Positions 43,379-53,304 of a DNA stretch of 64,000 nt are shown here, in pieces. The notes under the pieces are model-generated. The model was not told the DNA's origin and made no database searches. It worked only from the letters and a program-made list of their open reading frames with translations. This stretch comes from Ruminococcus callidus (GTDB taxonomy: Bacteria > Bacillota > Clostridia > Oscillospirales > Ruminococcaceae): contig NZ_JAJFCK010000012.1 in NCBI RefSeq assembly GCF_020709055.1, positions 1 to 64,000 of the forward strand. The letters run 5' to 3'. The position numbers were made by a program, and so were the translations under genes. Each line of letters starts with the position of its first letter. The stretch's first letter is position 1.

Positions 43379-44232
43379 ATGCGGTGACGAGAAAAGCGCC
43401 GGCGAAGATCAATCTGGGTCTGGATATCGTGGGACGGCGTGCCGATGGGTATCACCTGCTGGAAACGGTGTTTCAGACGGTTTCCGTTTACGACTGCTTG
43501 ACGGTTTCGCACCGGACGCAGGCGGGAATCTCTCTGACGTGTTCGGTGAAAAACGTGCCGTGCGATGCCACCAATCTGGTGTGGAAAGCGGCGGAGGCGT
43601 TCTGCCGTGCAGCGGAAATCACACCGCAGTTTCACATTGATCTGGAAAAGCACATTCCCTCACAGGCTGGCATGGGCGGTGGCAGTACCGATGCAGCAGC
43701 AGTGCTGCTGGCGCTGCAAGAACTGACCGGTGTGACACTGCCGCAGGAGCAGCTGCTGCAAATTGCCGTAAAGCTTGGGGCAGATGTGCCGTTTTTCCTG
43801 TACGGCGGAACGGCGTATGCCGCCGGAATCGGCGAGGCGTTGGAGCAGCTTCCGGCGTGTGCGCTGCCTTATCTGGTGATTGCCAAGGGAAACGAAGGCG
43901 TTTCCACGCCGGCAGCATATCGTGCTGTAGATGCGCTGGTCTGTCCCAAGCATCCGCCGGTGCAGAAGCTTCGTGAGGCGCTGATTGCCGGCGCAGGCGT
44001 GCAGGAAATCGCACCCCTCTGCGGAAATCTGTTCGAATCGGCGGTTGCGCTGCCGGAGGTGACAGCCATTCGTCAGCAGATGCTGGCGAGCGGTGCGCTG
44101 TGCAGCGTGATGACCGGAAGCGGTGCAGCGGTGTTCGGGATTTTTGATGGACAGGAGCAGGCAGAGCTTGCCTGTGCTGCCCTGCGAAATGTCATGCCGT
44201 TTGCCGTCTGCTGTCATACCGCAACAGAATAA
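43375..44232 (+). CDS. ispE: 4-diphosphocytidyl-2-C-methyl-D-erythritol kinase
   Basis: 285 aa GHMP kinase of the MEP isoprenoid pathway. KAPAKINLGLDIVGRRADGYH at the start, the ATP loop IPSQAGMGGGSTDAAAVL near residue 95 and SVMTGSGAAVFGIF near the end are diagnostic. Start ATGA overlaps the aminotransferase stop. The other MEP genes in the window, ispD and ispF, lie 13 kb away. Confidence 0.95.
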   Translation: MNAVTRKAPAKINLGLDIVGRRADGYHLLETVFQTVSVYDCLTVSHRTQAGISLTCSVKNVPCDATNLVWKAAEAFCRAAEITPQFHIDLEKHIPSQAGMGGGSTDAAAVLLALQELTGVTLPQEQLLQIAVKLGADVPFFLYGGTAYAAGIGEALEQLPACALPYLVIAKGNEGVSTPAAYRAVDALVCPKHPPVQKLREALIAGAGVQEIAPLCGNLFESAVALPEVTAIRQQMLASGALCSVMTGSGAAVFGIFDGQEQAELACAALRNVMPFAVCCHTATE

Positions 44233-44237
44233 CAACC

Positions 44238-44282
44238 ACGGATGACAGCCCGAAAATCGGCGCTGCCATCCGTTTTCTTTTT
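44238..44282 (+). terminator. ispE terminator
   Basis: ACGGATG-A-CAGC pairs with GCTG-C-CATCCGT and is followed by TTTCTTTTT. Confidence 0.8.
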
Positions 44283-44300
44283 GGCGCTTTTGTAAAAAGA

Positions 44301-44329
44301 TTGACAAAACAAGTTGATTCTGTTATACT
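44301..44329 (+). promoter_or_regulatory. Promoter of the lipoprotein gene at 44382
   Basis: TTGACA, 17 bases, TATACT. Confidence 0.75.
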
Positions 44330-44381
44330 GATCGGAAAGGAAGGTAACACTTTTTCAAAAAAAGAAAGGAAGGAATTGACC

Positions 44382-45083
44382 ATGCAGAAAAAGCGAGTTT
44401 TTGCCGCTCTCCTGGCGGCTGGAATTTTGTTGGGGTTGGCAGGATGCGGAAACCGGAAAGCGTCCGCACCGGAAAAGAAGATGGGCAAGGAAGACCAGAC
44501 GACGGCGGTGGAAGTGACGGAGGCGCTGGAAACCGAGTCGGAGACAACCGGGGTGACCACCGCACAGGCAGCGGAAACCGAACCGGAAACGACAGCGGAG
44601 GAAACCGAGCCGGAAATCACCAGCGGAACATTGACCGACGCATCCGGCGACTTCACCTATACCGGAGAACTGAAATGGGTGGGCGACGAGGATCACGGCT
44701 ATTTGCAGGTGCCGGCAGACTATACAATCTTTCACGATGTGGATGACCAGATCGGATTGGTGCAGTATTGCAAAGGCCCGTATAATGTTGTGACGCTTCA
44801 CCGGTTCACAGGTGCGCCGGTGGAAGAGGCCACCCAGAACTTCTACGCTTCCATGGAGGCGGAGGACAACTGCGACAAACTGGAAGTAGCAAAGGTGCAG
44901 GTCGGCGGATACGATGCCAATCAGATCTACGCCTACTATTCGGATACGGCGCAGTATCTGGTGGTGTGGCTGATTGCCGATCCGGAGGACGATCAGGCGT
45001 GCTACTATCTGGCAATGGAATTTACGCAGGATAACGCCGATCTGGTAGGCTGTTCGGCAAGCTTTACGCCCCATCGGGATTAA
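44382..45083 (+). CDS. Lipoprotein of unknown function
   Basis: 233 aa. Signal peptide with lipobox LGLAGC near residue 22. A long Thr/Glu-rich linker with repeated ETEPETT-type units covers about residues 38-80. A globular domain follows (GELKWVGDEDHGYLQVPADY onward) of alternating strands. No known catalytic motif. Start at 44382 follows AAAGGAAGGAATTGACC. It is the third lipoprotein of the window with the same short-anchor, acidic-linker layout. Confidence 0.8.
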   Translation: MQKKRVFAALLAAGILLGLAGCGNRKASAPEKKMGKEDQTTAVEVTEALETESETTGVTTAQAAETEPETTAEETEPEITSGTLTDASGDFTYTGELKWVGDEDHGYLQVPADYTIFHDVDDQIGLVQYCKGPYNVVTLHRFTGAPVEEATQNFYASMEAEDNCDKLEVAKVQVGGYDANQIYAYYSDTAQYLVVWLIADPEDDQACYYLAMEFTQDNADLVGCSASFTPHRD

Positions 45084-45205
45084 GGACATGCGATTCCCTG
45101 TGCAAAAATTCGGGGAAAATCTGACGGAAGCAGACGGCGCACTGCTTTTTTCTTGTGAAATTTCACGAAAAAGGGAAAAATGCGCCGGTGTTTTCAAAAA
45201 TAGGG

Positions 45206-45234
45206 TTGCTATTTTTCGAGGAGTATGGTACGAT
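45206..45234 (+). promoter_or_regulatory. Promoter of the ugd-rfb cluster
   Basis: TTGCTA, 17 bases, TACGAT, about 108 bases before the ugd start. Confidence 0.55.
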
Positions 45235-45342
45235 AAAAAGAGTCTGTGCAGTTTGCGCAGGGAGTTTTAGCGTCTGTTTTTGCAGCCGGTATCTTTGAAA
45301 AGAAAAGCGCTGCCGAACGGGCGCTTAGAAAGCGTAGGAACT

Positions 45343-46602
45343 ATGGAAAAAATGAATCAAAATATGACAATTGCAATCGCCGGAACCGGTTATGTCGGAC
45401 TGTCCAATGCCATTCTTATGGCACAGCATCACAAGGTGTACGCCGTGGATATCGTGCCGGAGAAGGTCGATCTCATTAATCAGAGAAAATCTCCCATTGT
45501 TGACAAGGAAATCGAGGAGTATCTGGCGGAGAAGGACTTGGATCTGACGGCAACGCTGGACGGCAAGAAAGCGTACAGCGAGGCAGATTTTGTCGTGATC
45601 GCTGCCCCCACCAACTACGACAGCCAGAAGAATTTCTTTGACACCTCTGCGGTAGAGGCGGTGATCGAGCTGGTACTGGAGTGCAATCCCAATGCGGTGA
45701 TGATTATTAAGTCCACCATTCCGGTGGGCTATACCACCTCCATTCGGGAAAAGTATCACACCAACCGCATTCTGTTCAGTCCGGAATTTCTGCGGGAGGG
45801 CCATGCGCTGTATGACAACCTCTATCCGTCCCGTATCATTGTGGGCACGGATATGGCAGATCCGGAGCAGGTGGAGATCGCCAGAACATTCGCCGGACTG
45901 CTGCAGGAGGGCGCCATCAAGGAGAATGTGGACACCCTGCTCATGGGCTTTACCGAGGCGGAGGCAGTCAAGCTCTTTGCCAATACGTATCTGGCGCTGC
46001 GTGTCAGCTACTTCAACGAGCTGGATACCTATGCAGAGATGAAGGGTCTGGATACCAAGCAGATCATTGACGGGGTTTGTCTGGATCCCAGAATCGGCAG
46101 CCACTACAACAACCCGTCCTTCGGCTACGGTGGATACTGCCTGCCCAAGGACACCAAGCAGCTGCTGGCAAACTATGCGGACGTACCGGAAAACCTCATT
46201 GAGGCAATCGTTGCCGCCAACTCCACCCGTAAGGATTTCATCGCTGACCGTGTGCTGCAAATGGCGGGCTGCTATAGCTACGACGAGGACAACACGTTTG
46301 ATGCGTCGAGAGAAAAGCCTGTTGTGATTGGCGTGTTCCGCCTGACCATGAAGGCAAACAGCGATAACTTCCGCCAGTCCAGCATTCAGGGCGTGATGAA
46401 GCGCATCAAGGCAAAGGGCGCTACGGTTGTGATCTACGAGCCGACACTGGAGAACGGCACAACATTCTTTGGCAGCCGTGTGGTCAACGATCTGGACGAG
46501 TTCAAGCAGATGTGTCAGGCAATCATTGCCAACCGGTATGACTCCTGTCTGGATGATGTGCGGGAAAAGGTTTATACCAGAGACATTTTCAAGAGAGATT
46601 GA
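45343..46602 (+). CDS. ugd: UDP-glucose 6-dehydrogenase
   Basis: 419 aa. N-terminal Rossmann fold with [14 protein letters not shown], then PTNYD and [22 protein letters not shown]. The catalytic Cys is in [15 protein letters not shown], and a C-terminal UDP-binding domain follows. Oxidises UDP-glucose to UDP-glucuronate for surface polysaccharide. This shorter class resembles capsule-associated enzymes. The start at 45343 has AGGAA close upstream; 45352 or 45364 remain possible. First gene of the nucleotide-sugar cluster. Confidence 0.93.
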   Translation: MEKMNQNMTIAIAGTGYVGLSNAILMAQHHKVYAVDIVPEKVDLINQRKSPIVDKEIEEYLAEKDLDLTATLDGKKAYSEADFVVIAAPTNYDSQKNFFDTSAVEAVIELVLECNPNAVMIIKSTIPVGYTTSIREKYHTNRILFSPEFLREGHALYDNLYPSRIIVGTDMADPEQVEIARTFAGLLQEGAIKENVDTLLMGFTEAEAVKLFANTYLALRVSYFNELDTYAEMKGLDTKQIIDGVCLDPRIGSHYNNPSFGYGGYCLPKDTKQLLANYADVPENLIEAIVAANSTRKDFIADRVLQMAGCYSYDEDNTFDASREKPVVIGVFRLTMKANSDNFRQSSIQGVMKRIKAKGATVVIYEPTLENGTTFFGSRVVNDLDEFKQMCQAIIANRYDSCLDDVREKVYTRDIFKRD

Positions 46603-46612
46603 GGAACAATAG

Positions 46613-47497
46613 ATGAAAGGTATTATACTCGCCGGGGGTGCCGGCACGAGATTGTATCCCCTGACCATGGTGACCTCGAAGCAGCTGCTTCCGGTCTATG
46701 ATAAGCCCATGATCTACTATCCCCTGTCCACCCTGATGCTCGCCGGCATTCAGGACATTCTGATTATTTCTACCCCCACCGACACACCCCGCTTTGAGGC
46801 GCTGCTGGGGGACGGCAGCCAGTTTGGCATCCACCTGTCCTATAAAGTACAGCCCTCTCCGGATGGATTGGCGCAGGCGTTTTTGCTGGGCGAGGAATTC
46901 ATCGGAGGGGATGCCTGCGCCATGGTGCTGGGAGATAACATCTTCTATGGCAATGGCTTCGGTACCCTGCTGCGCAGTGCAGCGAAGAATGCGGTTTCCG
47001 GCAAGGCGACAGTCTTTGGCTACTACGTCAACGATCCGGAGCGCTTCGGCATTGTGGAATTCGATCAGGACGGCAAGGCAGTTTCCATTGAGGAAAAACC
47101 GGCACAGCCCAAGAGCAACTACGCCGTGACCGGACTCTATTTCTATCCGGCAGGTGTCTCCGAAAAGGCAAAACAGGTGAAGCCCTCCGCCCGTGGAGAA
47201 CTGGAGATCACCACGCTGAACGACATGTATCTGCAGGATGGCGACCTGAACGTGAAGCTGCTGGGGCGTGGCTTCGCATGGCTGGACACCGGAACCATGG
47301 ACAGTCTGGTGGAGGCTGCAAACTTCGTCAAGATGATCGAAGACCGGCAGGGCATTACCATTTCTGCGCCGGAAGAGATCGCATTCATCAATCACTGGAT
47401 CACCAAGGAGAAATTGCAGGAATCGGCAGAACGCTACGGCAAATCTCCTTACGGCGCACACCTGAAGGCGGTTGCAGAAGGTAAAATCAGATATTAA
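46613..47497 (+). CDS. rfbA: Glucose-1-phosphate thymidylyltransferase
   Basis: 294 aa. First step of dTDP-L-rhamnose synthesis. [42 protein letters not shown] is the family signature, followed by [11 protein letters not shown] and [14 protein letters not shown]. It starts 11 bases after ugd, with GAGGAACAATAG as a weak ribosome site. Confidence 0.97.
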   Translation: MKGIILAGGAGTRLYPLTMVTSKQLLPVYDKPMIYYPLSTLMLAGIQDILIISTPTDTPRFEALLGDGSQFGIHLSYKVQPSPDGLAQAFLLGEEFIGGDACAMVLGDNIFYGNGFGTLLRSAAKNAVSGKATVFGYYVNDPERFGIVEFDQDGKAVSIEEKPAQPKSNYAVTGLYFYPAGVSEKAKQVKPSARGELEITTLNDMYLQDGDLNVKLLGRGFAWLDTGTMDSLVEAANFVKMIEDRQGITISAPEEIAFINHWITKEKLQESAERYGKSPYGAHLKAVAEGKIRY

Positions 47498-47516
47498 GAA
47501 TAAGGGGCAATTGACT

Positions 47517-48536
47517 ATGACCATTATCGTAACAGGCGGTGCCGGTTTCATCGGCTCCAACTTCGTTTTTCATATGCTGAAAGCACATCCGGACGATCGC
47601 ATTGTTTGTCTGGACAAGCTGACCTATGCCGGAAATCTGTCCACACTGGAACCGGTGATGGACAATCCGAATTTCCGGTTTGTCAAGCTGGACATCTGCG
47701 ACCGTGAGGGCGTGTACAAGCTCTTCGAGGAGGAAAAGCCGGATGTTGTTGTCAACTTTGCAGCAGAATCCCATGTAGACCGCTCCATTGAGAATCCGGA
47801 GATTTTCCTCCAGACCAATATTCTCGGCACGGCTGTGATGATGGATGCCTGCCGGAAGTACGGTATCCAGCGCTACCATCAGGTTTCCACCGACGAGGTA
47901 TACGGCGACCTGCCGCTGGACAGACCGGATCTGTTCTTCACCGAGGAAACGCCCATCCATACCAGCAGCCCGTACTCCTCCTCCAAGGCGGGCGCAGATC
48001 TGCTGGTGCTGGCGTACCACAGAACCTACGGACTGTCGGTGACCATCAGCCGCTGCTCCAACAACTACGGCCCGTATCACTTCCCGGAAAAGCTGATTCC
48101 GCTGATGATTGCCAACGCACTGGCAGACAAGCCGCTGCCGGTTTACGGCAAGGGCGAAAATGTGCGTGACTGGCTGTATGTAGAGGATCACTGCAAGGCA
48201 ATCGACCTCATCATCCACAAGGGGAAGGTCGGCGAAGTCTACAACGTGGGCGGTCACAATGAGATGAAGAACATCGATATTGTCAAGCTGATCTGCAAGG
48301 AACTGGGCAAGCCGGAGAGTCTGATTACCTATGTCACTGACCGTAAAGGTCACGATATGCGTTATGCCATCGACCCGACCAAGATCCACAACGAACTGGG
48401 CTGGCTGCCGGAGACAAAGTTTGCAGATGGCATCAAAAAGACCATTCAGTGGTATCTGGACAACCAGAAATGGTGGAAGGACATCATTTCTGGCGAATAT
48501 CAGGACTACTATGAAAAAATGTACAGCAATCGGTGA
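47517..48536 (+). CDS. rfbB: dTDP-glucose 4,6-dehydratase
   Basis: 339 aa short-chain dehydrogenase fold. TGGAGFIGSNF binds NAD, FAAESHVDRS and STDEVYGDL surround the active site, and YSSSKAGADLL contains the catalytic Tyr and Lys. Start at 47517 (MTIIVTGGAG) after AAGGGGCAATTGACT. Confidence 0.97.
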   Translation: MTIIVTGGAGFIGSNFVFHMLKAHPDDRIVCLDKLTYAGNLSTLEPVMDNPNFRFVKLDICDREGVYKLFEEEKPDVVVNFAAESHVDRSIENPEIFLQTNILGTAVMMDACRKYGIQRYHQVSTDEVYGDLPLDRPDLFFTEETPIHTSSPYSSSKAGADLLVLAYHRTYGLSVTISRCSNNYGPYHFPEKLIPLMIANALADKPLPVYGKGENVRDWLYVEDHCKAIDLIIHKGKVGEVYNVGGHNEMKNIDIVKLICKELGKPESLITYVTDRKGHDMRYAIDPTKIHNELGWLPETKFADGIKKTIQWYLDNQKWWKDIISGEYQDYYEKMYSNR

Positions 48537-48545
48537 GGGAGACAG

Positions 48546-49436
48546 ATGAGAGTATTTGTAACAGGTGTCGGCGGACAGCTTGGGTTTGATGTGGTCAACG
48601 AACTGAAAAAGCGTGGCTACGAGGCAATCGGCAGCGATATTCTGGACGAAGTTGCTGCGGACTGTGCCTATGTCAAGCTGGATATCACCAACGCAGATGC
48701 CGTTGAAATAGCGATCACAGAAGTGAACCCGGACGTTGTCATCCACTGTGCCGCATGGACCGCAGTGGACGCTGCCGAGGACAAGGAGAATCTCTCTAAG
48801 GTGCGTGCCATCAATGTGGACGGAACCCAGAATATTGCAAATGTCTGCAAAAAGCTGGACTGCAAGATGATCTACATTTCCACCGACTATGTTTTTGACG
48901 GGCAGGGCACAGAGCCGTGGCAGCCGGACTGTAAGGACTACGCACCGCAGAATGTCTATGGACAGACAAAGCTGGACGGTGAGCTTGCGGTAAGCAATAC
49001 GCTGGACAAGTATTTTATTGTCCGGATTGCCTGGGTGTTCGGCAAGAACGGCAAGAACTTTATCAAAACCATGCTGAACGTGGGCAAAAAGTACGACACC
49101 GTGCGGGTGGTCAATGACCAGATCGGCACACCGACATATACCTATGACCTGGCACGGCTGCTGGTAGATATGGCGGAAACCGAGAAGTATGGCTATTACC
49201 ACGCCACCAATGAGGGCGGCTATCTCAGCTGGTACGACTTCACCTGTGAGATTTTCCGGCAGGCCGGGTATTCCACAAAGGTGATACCGGTAACTACAGC
49301 GGAGTACGGACTTTCCAAAGCAGCAAGACCTTTTAACAGCAGATTGGACAAAACGAAGCTGAGAGAAAACGGTTTCACACCGCTTCCGGATTGGAAAGAC
49401 GCACTGGCAAGATATCTGAAGGAGATTACAGATTAA
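48546..49436 (+). CDS. rfbD: dTDP-4-dehydrorhamnose reductase
   Basis: 296 aa. FVTGVGGQLGFDVVNEL at the start, STDYVFDG in the middle and YGQTKLDGE with the catalytic Tyr and Lys identify the family. Last redox step to dTDP-L-rhamnose. The TAA stop shares its last A with the start codon of rfbC. Confidence 0.95.
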   Translation: MRVFVTGVGGQLGFDVVNELKKRGYEAIGSDILDEVAADCAYVKLDITNADAVEIAITEVNPDVVIHCAAWTAVDAAEDKENLSKVRAINVDGTQNIANVCKKLDCKMIYISTDYVFDGQGTEPWQPDCKDYAPQNVYGQTKLDGELAVSNTLDKYFIVRIAWVFGKNGKNFIKTMLNVGKKYDTVRVVNDQIGTPTYTYDLARLLVDMAETEKYGYYHATNEGGYLSWYDFTCEIFRQAGYSTKVIPVTTAEYGLSKAARPFNSRLDKTKLRENGFTPLPDWKDALARYLKEITD

Positions 49437-50044
49437 TGGGACAGATCAAGGTAACAAAAAATGTCGCCGGAATCGAGGGGCTTTGCGTTATCGAACCGGC
49501 CGTGCATGGAGATGCCAGAGGCTACTTCATGGAAACATACAATCAGAGAGAGATGGAAGAGGCGGGCATCCACGTGAATTTCGTACAGGATAACCAGTCC
49601 ATGTCCGCTAAGGGTGTGCTGCGTGGACTGCACTTCCAGAAGCAATACCCGCAGACAAAGCTCGTCAGAGTGATCAAGGGCAGGGTTTTTGACGTTACCG
49701 TTGACCTGCGAAAGGGTTCCAGAACCTACGGCAAGTGGTACGGCGTGGAGCTGACCGAGGAGAACAAGAAGCAGTTTCTGATCCCCAAGGGGTTTGCACA
49801 CGGCTTTCTGGTGCTCTCGGATGCAGCGGAGTTTTGCTACAAGTGCGATGATTTTTGGCATGCGAATGATGAGGGCGGTCTGGCATGGAATGATCCGGAG
49901 ATCGGAATCGTTTGGCCGGAGCTGATCGGCGCTTATTCCGGCTCGGCTTCGCCGGAGGGTTACGCACTGGCAGACGGCACACCGCTGAACCTGAGCGAGA
50001 AGGACACCAAGTGGCTGGGACTGAAAGAGACGTTTCACTTCTAA
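49436..50044 (+). CDS. rfbC: dTDP-4-dehydrorhamnose 3,5-epimerase
   Basis: 202 aa cupin-fold epimerase. GLHFQKQYPQTKLVRVIKGRVFDV, the catalytic His in that region, and IPKGFAHGFLVLSD are conserved. Start at 49436 within TAATG, behind AAGGAGATTACAG. It ends the cluster: no glycosyltransferase, flippase or polymerase gene follows. A full copy of the dispersed element lies 68 bases downstream. Confidence 0.96.
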   Translation: MGQIKVTKNVAGIEGLCVIEPAVHGDARGYFMETYNQREMEEAGIHVNFVQDNQSMSAKGVLRGLHFQKQYPQTKLVRVIKGRVFDVTVDLRKGSRTYGKWYGVELTEENKKQFLIPKGFAHGFLVLSDAAEFCYKCDDFWHANDEGGLAWNDPEIGIVWPELIGAYSGSASPEGYALADGTPLNLSEKDTKWLGLKETFHF

Positions 50045-50111
50045 GGTAGCACGGTATTGTGGCAGGCAGTAAGGTGATCTGCATGAAAACCGGAATCCAG
50101 TGGAAAGACTA

Positions 50112-50272
50112 AGAACCTGTCTTCACAAGCGTATACAAGTGTCTTTTCGGCAAATTTTGCTGCATACTGCGTTAAAAATTCTTGCCATACGAAAGTATGC
50201 CTGCAAATTTTTGCCTTGTCTGCAAAAAATTTGCTCGAAAATCCGCATATATTTCCTACGAACACAAGCTCT
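50112..50272 (+). repeat. Dispersed TIR element, full copy 5 (after rfbC)
   Basis: 161 bases. Left end AGAACCTGTCTTCACAAG, right end CCTACGAACACAAGCTCT, central hairpin CATAC-GAAA-GTATG at 50186-50199. It matches copy 1 at its right end and, reverse complemented, copy 2 over the whole length. Confidence 0.85.
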
Positions 50273-50282
50273 AAAAAACAAA

Positions 50283-50329
50283 ACGGCGTTTTCCCTCTGT
50301 ATCACAGAGTGGGAAGCGCCGCTTTTTTT
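50283..50329. terminator. Terminator between rfbC and the GNAT gene
   Basis: CGGCGTTTTCCCTCTG pairs with CAGAGTGGGAAGCGCCG, followed by seven T residues. It serves convergent genes. Confidence 0.85.
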
Positions 50330-50346
50330 AGATGCTGAACGGATTT

Positions 50347-51102
50347 TTATGAATTTGGCCTTTCGGCACAGATTTCCAGCCATGCCGGTCGGAATCCGCT
50401 GCGAATGGCGATGTTCCAAGAATGGTAGTTTGCAATACTGGTTCCATAAAATGGAATCGCATGCAGATCCTGCAAAATGCGGTTGCGCAGCAGCGTGACC
50501 AGGTAAGTTCCCAGTCCTTTGGAGCGATATTCCGGAAGAACATCAATGCCGATTTGCAGCCAGCCTGCCATGTCTTCGGAACAGCCAGCCATTCCCATAA
50601 GCTGCGTTCCGTGATAGGCGCATACCGCCAGAACATCTGGTCGATTTGGTGTGCATTCCGGACAAATGGCGTTGGGAAAACTGGAGCTTCCATAGAACGG
50701 CAGAAGTTCCTCTTGCGTGAGCCATACCGCAGAACAATCCTGACGGGGCGGGATATCTAACGCTTGTGATGTGGGGAGAAACATATGGTAGGTTTCTGTG
50801 AGGTGATACCCATGCTTTTGCAGCTCCTGTTCCAACGGTATCAGGTGCGGAATCTGAAAGAGTGCATGTCCGGGCTGGCACTGCATCCATTGATGCAGAA
50901 ATGGGTGCAGCTTCGGGGAAGCGCTGATAACGGCATTTCCGCCAGTTGTTGCCATGTGGAAAAAGTGGCGTTTTTGGTTGTAAATTCTGCCCTTTGTCAC
51001 AAGCACAGTTGGTGTGAGGATATTTTCGGATTTCTGAAAATCTTCCGGTGTACAGCAGTATTCCTGCGCAAGCATAGCTGTGAGTGCTTTAAAATAGTGC
51101 AT
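50347..51102 (-). CDS. GNAT-family acetyltransferase
   Basis: 251 aa. The C-terminal half has the acetyl-CoA site IGIDVLPEYRSKGLGTYLVTLLRNRIL and the following YGTSIANYHSWNIAIRSGFRP, typical of GNAT enzymes. The N-terminal half (residues 1-120) is a separate degenerate GNAT-like region. The substrate is unknown. Start at 51102 follows AAGGAGGGATATCTC. Promoter TTGACA-17-TATAAT at 51127-51155 on the minus strand. Confidence 0.85.
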   Translation of the reverse strand: MHYFKALTAMLAQEYCCTPEDFQKSENILTPTVLVTKGRIYNQKRHFFHMATTGGNAVISASPKLHPFLHQWMQCQPGHALFQIPHLIPLEQELQKHGYHLTETYHMFLPTSQALDIPPRQDCSAVWLTQEELLPFYGSSSFPNAICPECTPNRPDVLAVCAYHGTQLMGMAGCSEDMAGWLQIGIDVLPEYRSKGLGTYLVTLLRNRILQDLHAIPFYGTSIANYHSWNIAIRSGFRPAWLEICAERPNS

Positions 51103-51126
51103 GAGATATCCCTCCTTTTGCGGTGT

Positions 51127-51155
51127 ATTATAGCATATTTCAGCGGTGCTGTCAA
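51127..51155 (-). promoter_or_regulatory. Promoter of the GNAT gene
   Basis: Minus strand TTGACA, 17 bases, TATAAT. Confidence 0.75.
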
Positions 51156-51247
51156 TCAGGATATGCTGGCAGAAGACAGCTTCTCCTGCATATCCTTAGG
51201 CAAAAAGCGGTTTTTCCTTGCATCTGTGAAAAAGCCGGTGCGTTCCC

Positions 51248-51277
51248 TTGACAAGACGGCGGGGAATTTGTTATAAT
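51248..51277 (+). promoter_or_regulatory. Promoter of the aconitase operon
   Basis: TTGACA (51248-51253), 18 bases, TATAAT (51272-51277), 86 bases before the aconitase start. Confidence 0.75.
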
Positions 51278-51363
51278 ATTATGGTATAGCAAAAGTGTTC
51301 GCAGATAGAGCAGGCAACTTGCAGGTTTATTTGCAGCGCCAATCATGAAAGGAATGATGGACA

Positions 51364-53304
51364 ATGGGATTGACCCTGACGGAAAAAATCCTGAAAGCCC
51401 ACTTGGTAGAGGGCAAAATGGTAAAGGGTTCTGAGATCGGAATCCGCATCGACCAGACACTGACACAGGATGCCACCGGCACAATGGCATATTTGGAATT
51501 TGAGGCAATGGGAGTTCCCCGTGTACGCACGGAGCGCAGCGTTGCCTATATCGATCACAACACCCTGCAGAGCGGTTTCGAAAACGCAGATGACCACCGT
51601 TTCATCGGCAGCGTTGCCAAGAAGCACGGCATCTATTTCTCCCGTCCCGGCAATGGTATCTGCCATCAGGTGCATCTGGAGCGCTTTGGCGTGCCGGGCA
51701 AGACCCTGATCGGCTCGGACAGCCATACCCCCACAGGCGGCGGTATCGGTATGATCGCCATGGGTGCCGGCGGTCTGGATGTTGCAGTGGCAATGGGCGG
51801 CGGTACGTACTACATCACCTGTCCGAAGGTTGTCAAGGTAGAACTGACCGGCAAGCTTTCTCCGTGGGTGGCTGCAAAGGATGTCATTCTGGAAGTGCTG
51901 CGCCGGATGTCCGTAAAGGGCGGCGTTGGCAAGGTCATCGAGTATTGCGGCGAGGGTGTCAAGACCCTGTCTGTTCCGGAACGTGCTACCATCACCAACA
52001 TGGGTGCAGAACTGGGCGCAACAACCTCCATTTTCCCGTCGGACGATGTGACTAAGGCATTCCTCGAAGCACAGGGCAGAGGCGAAGTCTGGAGCGAACA
52101 GAAGGCAGATGCAGATGCTGTCTATGACGAAGAGCTGCACATTGACCTGAGCAAACTGGTACCGCTGGCAGCATGTCCGCACTCTCCGGACAATGTCAAG
52201 ACTGTGGCTGAGATCGGCAAGCTGAAGATCGATCAGGTCTGCATCGGTTCCTGCACCAACTCTTCTCTGCTGGATATGATGAAGGTGGCATACATCCTCA
52301 AGGGCAAGACCGTCAATCCGGATGTCTCCCTGTCCATCGCTCCCGGCTCGAAGCAGGTGCTGAACATGATGGCAGATATGGGACTGCTGGGCACCATCAT
52401 TGCAGCCGGCGCAAGAATTCTGGAAAGCGCCTGCGGCCCGTGTATCGGTATGGGACAGTCTCCGAACTCCGGCGGTATCTCCCTGCGCACCTTCAACCGG
52501 AACTTCCTCGGACGCTCCGGAACCAAGGACGGTCAGATCTATCTGGTTTCTCCGGAACTGGCTGCATACTCTGCACTCACCGGTTACCTCAGCGATCCGA
52601 GAGAACTGGGCGAGATGCCGGACTTTGTACTGCCGGAGAAGTTCACTGTCAACGACAATATGATCGTTCTGCCGGCACCGGAAGAGGAAATGGACAAGGT
52701 GGAGATCCTGCGTGGCCCGAACATCAAGCCGTTCCCGGAGACCGCTCCGCTGGAGGCAACCATCGAGGCTGGCTGCTCGCTGAAGGTTGGCGACAACATC
52801 ACCACTGACCACATCATGCCGGCAGGTGCCAAGATTCTGCCGCTGCGTTCCAACATTCCGGCAATTTCGCAGCACTGCTTTACCGTATGTGATGAGGCAT
52901 TCCCGAAGCGTGCCAAGGAGATGGGACAGAGCATTATCGTAGGCGGTTCCAACTATGGACAGGGCTCCTCCCGTGAGCACGCTGCACTGGCTCCGCTGTA
53001 TCTGGGTGTCAAGGCAGTTCTGGTCAAGAGTTTTGCCCGTATCCACCGTGCAAACCTCATCAACGCCGGCATCCTGCCCCTGACTTTCGTGAACGAGGCA
53101 GACTACGAGAAGATCTCCCAGGGCGATGTTCTGGAACTGGCAGATGTTCGCAAGCATATCGAAGTCGGCGAAACCACACTGACACTGGTCAACAAGACCA
53201 CTGGCGCAGAGATTCCGGTACTGTGCGAACTGACCGGACGCACCAAGGACATCATTCTGGCAGGCGGTCTGCTGGATTACACCCGCGACAAGCTGAGCAA
53301 GTAA
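51364..53304 (+). CDS. acnA: Aconitate hydratase
   Basis: 646 aa [4Fe-4S] hydratase isomerising citrate and isocitrate. Motifs are IGSDSHTPTGGGIGMIAMGAGGLDVAVAMGG, SCTNSS (cluster cysteine), ACGPCIGMGQSPNS (two further cysteines) and the swivel-domain GGSNYGQGSSREHAAL. It is the short aconitase class of clostridia, related to LeuC/LeuD fused end to end, rather than the 900-residue AcnA. Start follows GGAATGATGGACA. With icd it supplies 2-oxoglutarate from citrate. Confidence 0.94.
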   Translation: MGLTLTEKILKAHLVEGKMVKGSEIGIRIDQTLTQDATGTMAYLEFEAMGVPRVRTERSVAYIDHNTLQSGFENADDHRFIGSVAKKHGIYFSRPGNGICHQVHLERFGVPGKTLIGSDSHTPTGGGIGMIAMGAGGLDVAVAMGGGTYYITCPKVVKVELTGKLSPWVAAKDVILEVLRRMSVKGGVGKVIEYCGEGVKTLSVPERATITNMGAELGATTSIFPSDDVTKAFLEAQGRGEVWSEQKADADAVYDEELHIDLSKLVPLAACPHSPDNVKTVAEIGKLKIDQVCIGSCTNSSLLDMMKVAYILKGKTVNPDVSLSIAPGSKQVLNMMADMGLLGTIIAAGARILESACGPCIGMGQSPNSGGISLRTFNRNFLGRSGTKDGQIYLVSPELAAYSALTGYLSDPRELGEMPDFVLPEKFTVNDNMIVLPAPEEEMDKVEILRGPNIKPFPETAPLEATIEAGCSLKVGDNITTDHIMPAGAKILPLRSNIPAISQHCFTVCDEAFPKRAKEMGQSIIVGGSNYGQGSSREHAALAPLYLGVKAVLVKSFARIHRANLINAGILPLTFVNEADYEKISQGDVLELADVRKHIEVGETTLTLVNKTTGAEIPVLCELTGRTKDIILAGGLLDYTRDKLSK

